Positions 6,022-9,586 of a DNA stretch of 9,586 nt are shown one piece after another. How positions within the stretch are numbered: position 1 is the stretch's first letter; every line of letters begins with the position of its first letter. Source of the DNA: Hungatella sp. UBA3402 (lineage in GTDB: Bacteria > Bacillota > Clostridia > Lachnospirales > Lachnospiraceae); NCBI GenBank assembly GCA_002358555.1, contig DEPC01000027.1, positions 1-9,586 on the forward strand. Reading direction: 5' to 3'. The translations under genes were made by a program, and so were the position numbers. The notes beneath the pieces are model-generated. The model worked only from the letters and a program-made list of their open reading frames with translations. It was not told where the DNA came from and did no database searches.

Positions 6022-7929
6022 TTATTTTCTTATACCTGCATTTCTCATAAAAGCCCTCACTGACAGAAAATACCATACCAGCAGAATTATCAACACGACT
6101 ATTACACTGACTGCATTTACCATTCCCAGATTGGTATACATCATTTTTCCGAGAGCACCTATAGAAAAACAGGACGAAATTCCCATAACCACAAAAGTCG
6201 CTCCATAGGCAGCAGCCAGTTCCATACTTATGGACTTTTTAAGAATTTGCTGGTCAACCCCCATTTTCATAATGACCAGATATCGCTCTCTTTCTTCAAA
6301 TGCATCATGATATAGTTTCATAAACATAATACTGCCGCTTGCTAGGATAAACACAAAAAACATAAAGATACAGACGGAATATAATACCTTTACCCAGTCC
6401 AGTTCATTGCTGGCAGGGTCAATCGCTACACGGCCTATAGTTTCATCTCCCAGTTCTTTTATCATAGAGTCCAGGTTATCTCTGGTCTGAGAAAAAAGCT
6501 CTAAATTTTTTACTCGGTAATTAAAAGTATACAGCTCCTCTCCCATAGGACGCAGCCTCTCATATTCTCTGTCATTGAGTACAAAAAACTGGATGCTCTC
6601 TTGCAGATACCCCAAATAGGGAGCTGTAGTTTCATCAATCTGGGAGTAGGTCTTTCCTCCGATATCTACCTTGATGTTTGTGCGTTCTGTGATGAGTGAG
6701 GCAAGATATAAATGGGATATGGAGATTGTTTCCTCGTCAGAAGGTTCTTCAAATGTAAATTCTATGCCGGTTTCTTCTGCCAGCAGTTTTAGACGTGAAT
6801 AAGGCAGAATGGCATATCGGTTGTAATACGTTCCAGAACGGATATAGGAAGAGTCCAGACTCAATATGGGAATCTGAGAACTCAATACAATTTCATTATT
6901 TTTCTCAATCGCTTTCCTTGCCGGCTCATCCAAATCCTCGTGGCTGCCAAGCAGTTGAAAGGTATAAGTATTTTCAAATTGTATGATATTGTCGTATCGG
7001 TTTCTCATGGCAAAACCTGTTGCCAGGGCTGTGACGGAACAGAGCATAAGGATACATACCATGGCATAGGTGCGGTAATTCTTTTTCATACGGAAAATGA
7101 CATTGTTTATCCAGAGAATTCTCTGTTTCTGATACAAAAACTGCTTTTTTCTGGCTAAGGTCTGAAAGATAAATGGAAGAAGACCGCCAAACAGCAGATA
7201 TACTCCAATGGTTACAAGGACTACTGCTGCAAAGGCATTTGCCATAACATCTGACCGCCCTTCTTTTACAGCTAAATAATATCCGGCGCAGAGAATTCCC
7301 AGACCCAAAATAGTTTTTATCAACAGAAGCAGCTGGTTTTGCCTGACATATTCATTTTGCTTTGCAGCGGATATCATGCTCAGCACACTGCTTCTTACAA
7401 TGCCTGCATATCCTTTTATTACAAAAATCAGATAGATTGCCAGATAGATGACTGCTGTAATAATTATGGGACGAAGCTTGGGACAAAACTGAATGTCCAC
7501 TGTGACATCAGATATAACAAAAAGAACCATTTGAAACAGACCAGCGCTGAAAGCTCCGAAAATCAGCCCCAGAAAAAGGGCTGACAGCCCAATCAGAACG
7601 GTTTCTATAAGATACATTTTCCCAATTTGTTCATTGGAAAGCCCCATAAATACATAGATGCCAATTTCTTTTTTTCTTCTGGTGAGAAATACATTTGTGG
7701 CATACCAGATGAAAAAAAACATAAAACATCCCAGGATAAAGGAAATCATCTGGATAATAATGTCAATATATTCTTTATTTCTGGTTCCCAAAACCTCGAA
7801 AGCACCAGAATAAATGATATTCTGAAAATTAAACAATACCAATATGGTAAATGCCAGGGAGATGACCAGAGAGAGGTAGTTCTTAAAGCCATTTTTGAAA
7901 TTCAGAAAGGCTAAGTCCATCATTCGCAT
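6022..7929 (-). CDS. BceB-type ABC transporter permease (FtsX family), orphaned from its ATPase
   Basis: A 635-residue membrane protein with ten predicted membrane segments (about 20-38, 57-79, 108-137, 153-171, 204-221, 230-258, 287-306, 514-537, 571-593, 605-624). A roughly 200-residue extracellular domain lies between segments 7 and 8. This is the topology of BceB-like permeases, which with a BceA-type ATPase protect Firmicutes from cell-wall-active peptides such as bacitracin or lantibiotics and often signal to a BceRS two-component system. Typical FtsX motifs, FLTRRKKEIGIYVFMGLSNEQI (81-102) and a second copy around EERERYLVIMKMGVDQQ (545-561), follow segments 2 and 8. The start ATG at 7929 has a GGGAGGTGA binding site and overlaps the end of the ATPase frame by 10 nt, the usual coupled arrangement. 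Because that ATPase is reduced to a fragment, the permease may be non-functional unless another ATPase substitutes. Confidence 0.85.
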   Translation of the reverse strand: MRMMDLAFLNFKNGFKNYLSLVISLAFTILVLFNFQNIIYSGAFEVLGTRNKEYIDIIIQMISFILGCFMFFFIWYATNVFLTRRKKEIGIYVFMGLSNEQIGKMYLIETVLIGLSALFLGLIFGAFSAGLFQMVLFVISDVTVDIQFCPKLRPIIITAVIYLAIYLIFVIKGYAGIVRSSVLSMISAAKQNEYVRQNQLLLLIKTILGLGILCAGYYLAVKEGRSDVMANAFAAVVLVTIGVYLLFGGLLPFIFQTLARKKQFLYQKQRILWINNVIFRMKKNYRTYAMVCILMLCSVTALATGFAMRNRYDNIIQFENTYTFQLLGSHEDLDEPARKAIEKNNEIVLSSQIPILSLDSSYIRSGTYYNRYAILPYSRLKLLAEETGIEFTFEEPSDEETISISHLYLASLITERTNIKVDIGGKTYSQIDETTAPYLGYLQESIQFFVLNDREYERLRPMGEELYTFNYRVKNLELFSQTRDNLDSMIKELGDETIGRVAIDPASNELDWVKVLYSVCIFMFFVFILASGSIMFMKLYHDAFEERERYLVIMKMGVDQQILKKSISMELAAAYGATFVVMGISSCFSIGALGKMMYTNLGMVNAVSVIVVLIILLVWYFLSVRAFMRNAGIRK

Positions 7930-8075
7930 GAAAAATCACCTCCCATAGAGGTCTGTACATCTACAATTCTGTCATAAAATTCTTTCCGTTCTGTTCCTTT
8001 GCTGATTTTGCATGTAATAATGCCGTCGCTGAGTATATAGACGTCTTTAGCATAAGAGGACTTAAATGTTATAAC
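7920..8075 (-). pseudogene. 3' remnant of a BceA-type ABC transporter ATPase gene
   Basis: The frame just upstream of the permease reads ...VITFKSSYAKDVYILSDGII, then a charged tail ending ...VQTSMGGDFSCE and a TGA (7920-7922) inside the permease start region. The YILSDG segment, the xxFYDRIVDVQ tail and the overlap with the permease are what the last 50 or so residues of a BceA-like ATPase look like after the H-loop. Walker A, the signature motif and Walker B are missing, and where the H-loop histidine would be expected there is a Phe. The frame stays open to about 8156, but the residues encoded beyond 8075 come from a palindrome and a terminator and do not look like an ATPase. No start codon with a binding site is visible. 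Identification rests on a short stretch, so it is moderate. Confidence 0.6.
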
Positions 8076-8100
8076 AGATGATAATTTTAAATTATCATCT
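8076..8100. repeat. Perfect palindrome at the ATPase break point
   Basis: AGATGATAATTT (8076-8087) and AAATTATCATCT (8089-8100) are perfect reverse complements around a single central T. Resemblance to the ATPase ends here, so the palindrome may be an operator brought in with the incoming DNA or a scar of the rearrangement. Confidence 0.6.
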
Positions 8101-8117
8101 ATAATGTATAAAGAACG

Positions 8118-8152
8118 CCCCCGAAAGTATGCCTGTACAATCGGGGGTTTTT
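8118..8152 (+). terminator. Strong rho-independent terminator without an upstream gene
   Basis: CCCCCGA (8118-8124) and TCGGGGG (8141-8147) form a 7-bp GC-rich stem with a 16-nt loop, followed by TTTTTC and further T-rich sequence on the plus strand. Nothing on the plus strand upstream reads toward it; the nearest plus gene ends at 5938, and the DNA between is occupied by the leftward permease. It may be the tail of a deleted gene or element, or may insulate against antisense transcription. Confidence 0.75.
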
Positions 8153-8221
8153 CTTATTTTATAATTATATCAGTACTATATATTTAGTAACAATATGTGA
8201 CTGAAACAGACACACCAGAAA

Positions 8222-8245
8222 AATAAGGCAGTTGCCTGCCTTTTT
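8222..8245. terminator. Bidirectional terminator after the toxin-antitoxin genes
   Basis: AAGGCAG (8225-8231) and CTGCCTT (8236-8242) pair perfectly around a TTGC loop. On the minus strand the stem is followed by ATTTTTC, and on the plus strand by TTTC. It lies about 20 bp past the stop of the leftward antitoxin-like gene, so its likely job is to end that operon. Confidence 0.7.
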
Positions 8246-8266
8246 CAGCCCGCAACCACCTTTTCC

Positions 8267-8476
8267 TTACCATTCAATATCACTTTCTTTCACGTATTCC
8301 CCTCTGTCTATCCTCTGTTCTGCCGCTTCCAAACTCTTGCGTTCTTCCGGTGTCAGCTTTGTAAAATCTGGGTCCCATGCAAGTACCAGTCGCTTTATAA
8401 GCTGGCTTGCAAGTTCCTGTTCGCTCTCAGGCAGCATTTCCAACATTCTAACTGACTCCTCAATAACCTGTGTCAT
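8267..8476 (-). CDS. Small acidic protein, probable antitoxin of the adjacent RelE-type toxin
   Basis: A 69-residue protein. The ATG at 8476 is preceded by TGGAGGATGA; two upstream in-frame ATGs (8512, 8491) have no good binding site and the farther one would overlap the toxin gene. It is strongly acidic, with an N-terminal helix (about 1-33, including LPESEQELASQLIKRLVLAW), the WDPDFTKLTPEE stretch (34-45) and a C-terminal helix ending YVKESDIEW. I know similar small proteins next to RelE/ParE toxins in Firmicutes, but no DNA-binding fold (HTH, RHH, Phd, AbrB) is evident. It would neutralise the toxin by wrapping it. It starts 16 bp after the toxin stop, a toxin-first order. The absence of a DNA-binding motif suggests that transcriptional control comes from elsewhere, perhaps the upstream RHH protein. 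Confidence 0.72.
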   Translation of the reverse strand: MTQVIEESVRMLEMLPESEQELASQLIKRLVLAWDPDFTKLTPEERKSLEAAEQRIDRGEYVKESDIEW

Positions 8477-8492
8477 GCTCTCATCCTCCATT

Positions 8493-8753
8493 CTATTTGT
8501 AAATATCTCCACGGCTCCCGATTTCCATAATTATCAGTATTTCCACCTCTCCGTCTTGCGTATACCGATAGATCACACGGTATTTTCCAACCCTTAAACG
8601 GTGTCTGCCGTCCTTATAGCCTTGCATGGGCCTTATATCGCCTTTGGGCGGCTTCTGTGTCAGCCCTTTAATAGCTTCCCTTATGGAATCTCTTAATTTT
8701 TTCGGAAGCCCCTGCAGGAATTTTACTGCTGCTTTATCGTACCTGATTTCCAT
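8493..8753 (-). CDS. RelE/ParE-family toxin
   Basis: An 86-residue basic protein. The start at 8753 is chosen because GGGAGG (8764-8769) is 10 bp away; the in-frame ATG at 8762 would nearly touch that site, and 8813 lies within the promoter. The fold signature is clear: an N-terminal strand (MEIRYDKAAVKFLQGLPKKL), an alpha-helical hairpin (about 7-32), then GRHRLRVGKYRVIYRY (49-64) and a final strand (EILIIMEIGSRGDIYK). Basic residues R50, R54, R59, R63 and R81 sit where RelE-type ribosome-dependent mRNA interferases hold their catalytic and RNA-binding side chains; RelE and ParE (gyrase) activities cannot be told apart from this alone. It has its own near-perfect promoter with an embedded operator and precedes the antitoxin-like gene. 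Confidence 0.85.
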   Translation of the reverse strand: MEIRYDKAAVKFLQGLPKKLRDSIREAIKGLTQKPPKGDIRPMQGYKDGRHRLRVGKYRVIYRYTQDGEVEILIIMEIGSRGDIYK

Positions 8754-8784
8754 ACGAACCATACCTCCCTGACTTGATAATTCT

Positions 8785-8813
8785 ATTATATACTTACGGA
8801 AGTATATTGTCAA
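8785..8813 (-). promoter_or_regulatory. Toxin promoter with operator copy A
   Basis: On the minus strand, TTGACA (8808-8813), exactly 17 bp, and TATAAT (8785-8790) make a consensus sigma-A promoter. The spacer and part of the -10 are covered by the palindrome TATACTT-CCGT-AAGTATA (8789-8806). Such a strong toxin promoter needs tight repression, which the operator would supply. The same cassette recurs on the opposite strand near 9180. Confidence 0.8.
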
Positions 8814-8839
8814 TCTGTTTTTTGGTATGGTTGAAAAAC

Positions 8840-9091
8840 TTATCCTTTTTCCCAGGTCAATTCTTCTCCTGTATCCCGTTTATACTTTTCTTTTATGGCC
8901 TCAATTACATAGCTATTATATGAAGAATATCCCTGTTCTTGCGCAATCTGTTTCATACGTACTTTAAATCCTTTTGGTACTGCCAGTTCCGCCCGATCAT
9001 ATTTATTGTCACGATATTTATTTTTTGCCGCTGTTGCCGCAGCTCCTCTAGGTACAGTCCACTTTTTCCCTTCCGTCTGCTTCTCTGCCAT
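8840..9091 (-). CDS. Ribbon-helix-helix (Arc-like) DNA-binding protein
   Basis: An 83-residue basic protein with AAGGAG nine bases before the ATG. After a flexible basic N-terminus (1-28), YDRAELAVPKGF (31-42) would form the DNA-reading beta strand, 43-53 (KVRMKQIAQEQ) helix A, GYSS the turn, and YNSYVIEAIKEKYKRD (58-73) helix B. This is the MetJ/Arc fold, which binds short inverted repeats as dimers or tetramers. The gene is flanked by three copies of an operator-like palindrome, at its own promoter, at the toxin promoter and at a divergent promoter. The simplest reading is an autorepressor that also controls the toxin-antitoxin pair. No terminator separates it from the toxin promoter, so readthrough could produce a three-gene transcript. 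Confidence 0.78.
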   Translation of the reverse strand: MAEKQTEGKKWTVPRGAAATAAKNKYRDNKYDRAELAVPKGFKVRMKQIAQEQGYSSYNSYVIEAIKEKYKRDTGEELTWEKG

Positions 9092-9122
9092 CTGCTTGTT
9101 CTCCTTACGTTTTATTCATCCC

Positions 9123-9156
9123 ATTATAACATATTTTTTTGCTTACGGAAGTATAT
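9123..9156 (-). promoter_or_regulatory. RHH gene promoter with operator copy B
   Basis: Minus-strand TGTTATAAT (9123-9131) is an extended -10 element. The -35 region is weak and overlapped by ATATACTTCCGTAAG (9142-9156), a half-conserved copy of the operator: one arm and the CCGT centre match, while the other arm reads AAGCAA instead of AAGTAT. This placement fits autorepression by the RHH protein. Confidence 0.6.
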
Positions 9157-9172
9157 TTGTACATTTTGTTCA

Positions 9173-9211
9173 TTGATTCTATACTTCCGTAAGTATATAA
9201 TAGATTTATCA
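9173..9211 (+). promoter_or_regulatory. Divergent promoter with operator copy C
   Basis: TTGATT (9173-9178), 17 bp and TATAAT (9196-9201) form a good promoter reading right. The palindrome TATACTT-CCGT-AAGTATA occupies 9180-9197. From 9180 to 9211 it matches the toxin promoter cassette (8775-8806, opposite strand) at 31 of 32 positions. It drives the broken small gene at 9233. Confidence 0.75.
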
Positions 9212-9212
9212 A

Positions 9213-9236
9213 ATGAAAGAGAGTAAGGCTCAATGA
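9213..9236 (+). CDS. Possible 7-codon leader peptide
   Basis: ATG at 9213 opens a seven-codon frame (MKESKAQ) whose TGA overlaps the ATG of the next small gene as ATGA. It begins soon after the transcription start expected from promoter C. Translational coupling is possible, but its ribosome binding site would be poor, so this may be chance. Confidence 0.25.
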   Translation: MKESKAQ

Positions 9237-9336
9237 AACAATTTGAAGTAGGTAAGGAATACAGCATGACAAGCATATGTGATATAACTGTATATGGACT
9301 TATACAGTAATCATGCGAACAGCACAAACAATCTCT
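9233..9336 (+). pseudogene. Frameshifted, truncated small mobile-element-type gene
   Basis: The frame starting at 9233 reads MKQFEVGKEYSMTSICD and stops at 9308-9310. Moving to a second frame near 9287 gives CIWTYTVIMRTAQTI up to about 9336. Together they match the N-terminal half of a small Firmicutes protein I recall from mobile-element settings (pattern FEVGKxYxxxSICDxxCxWxYxVxxRTAxT), function unknown. One missing base before 9289 explains the shift. After about 9336 the resemblance ends and the DNA belongs to the 3' flank of the neighbouring gene, so the C-terminal half is lost. The gene keeps an intact promoter and a modest AAGG binding site, but no full-length product is possible. Confidence 0.55.
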
Positions 9337-9384
9337 AGTTTCTCCTTCTTTGATTTTTTGTGTATGGTATGGTTCTTGTTGATT

Positions 9385-9586
9385 TTAGTTAAACTTTCCA
9401 ATCTCCTGTGCACCATCATCATCGGTCGCATACAAGGCACACTCCAGCGGGTGCCCTGCTATCGCTTCAAAGAAATACTTTTTCCCATCAATTACTTGCC
9501 AGCCAGTTAGGGCATAGCCTTCTTGATTGAAATAATAGCGGTGGCCATTGATATTCTTCCAGCAAGAGTTTAAATAACTTCTAGCG
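9385..9586 (-). CDS. C-terminal end of a choline-binding-repeat cell-wall protein, 5' part beyond the window
   Basis: The last 66 residues of a leftward gene are visible, ending in TAA (9385-9387); the frame is open to the window edge. WKNINGHRYYFNQEGYALTG (9-28) and WQVIDGKKYFFE (29-40) are cell-wall/choline-binding repeats with the W-x(5-6)-G-x-x-YYF pattern. The closing segment GHPLECALYATDDDGAQEIGKFN resembles the tails of Lachnospiraceae lysozymes or amidases that carry such repeats; whether the missing N-terminal part is a GH25 lysozyme, amidase or adhesin cannot be seen. The protein is expected to be surface-bound or secreted. No terminator hairpin is evident after the stop, consistent with a junction with foreign DNA about 50 bp downstream. 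Confidence 0.75.
   Translation of the reverse strand, partial: ARSYLNSCWKNINGHRYYFNQEGYALTGWQVIDGKKYFFEAIAGHPLECALYATDDDGAQEIGKFN

Noticed and set aside
8076..8156. Extending the ATPase remnant further upstream in the same open frame
   Set aside because: The added residues are encoded by a perfect palindrome and a terminator stem-loop and show no ATPase motifs, so the frame is probably open by chance.
8754..8813. N-terminal 20-residue extension of the toxin
   Set aside because: The extra codons lie inside the -35/-10 promoter and ribosome binding site, and the RelE fold begins at MEIRYD.
8939..9226. Cysteine-rich plus-strand frame opposite the RHH gene
   Set aside because: It is a shadow of the RHH coding sequence and crosses the divergent promoters.
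9313..9510. 65-residue hydrophobic plus-strand frame (MRTAQTISS...)
   Set aside because: Its first few codons are the tail of the frameshifted small gene, and the rest is antisense to the choline-binding-repeat coding region.

Overview
The window looks like chromosomal DNA of an AT-rich, low-GC Gram-positive gut anaerobe, most likely a Lachnospiraceae/Clostridia member. The signs are strong AGGAGG-type ribosome binding sites, sigma-A promoters, a BceB-type permease, choline-binding-type repeats and several protein families typical of Firmicutes. This is judged from codon use and family resemblance only; no database search was possible.

Left part (1-5938), carbohydrate use. A 5'-complete but truncated GH170/DUF871 (MupG-like) phosphoglycosidase gene and a GH4 gene with the CHEV active-site motif of LplD-type alpha-galacturonidases both read leftward. 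The GH170 gene has its own promoter with a palindrome in the spacer. Across a 301-bp divergent intergenic region, two genes read rightward: an unusual membrane-anchored nuclease (winged helix, two membrane segments, duplicated helical segment, Mrr-type catalytic domain), then, 30 bp later, a GH13 alpha-glucosidase of oligo-1,6-glucosidase type. The nuclease and GH13 genes are probably co-transcribed, which is an odd pairing.

Middle part (5939-8160). A nested inverted repeat separates the GH13 gene from a convergent BceB-type (FtsX-fold) ABC permease. The gene just upstream of the permease should encode its ATPase, but only about the last 50 codons remain. The break falls at a perfect 12-bp-arm palindrome, next to a strong rho-independent terminator that has no gene to terminate. 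The permease therefore looks like an orphan left by a rearrangement.

Right part (8160-9586), mosaic accessory DNA. It holds a leftward ribbon-helix-helix (RHH) gene, a RelE/ParE-type toxin and a small acidic antitoxin-like gene, closed by a bidirectional terminator. Three copies of an operator-like palindrome (core TATACTTCCGTAAGTATA) sit in or beside the promoters of the RHH gene, the toxin gene and a divergent small gene. Two of the copies are near-identical 32-bp promoter cassettes in opposite orientations. The divergent small gene is frameshifted and cut short. It abuts the 3' end of a leftward gene encoding a choline-binding-repeat cell-wall protein that runs off the window. The most interesting observations are the RHH-linked promoter cassette repeats, the membrane-bound Mrr-like nuclease paired with a glycosidase, and the decapitated ABC operon.
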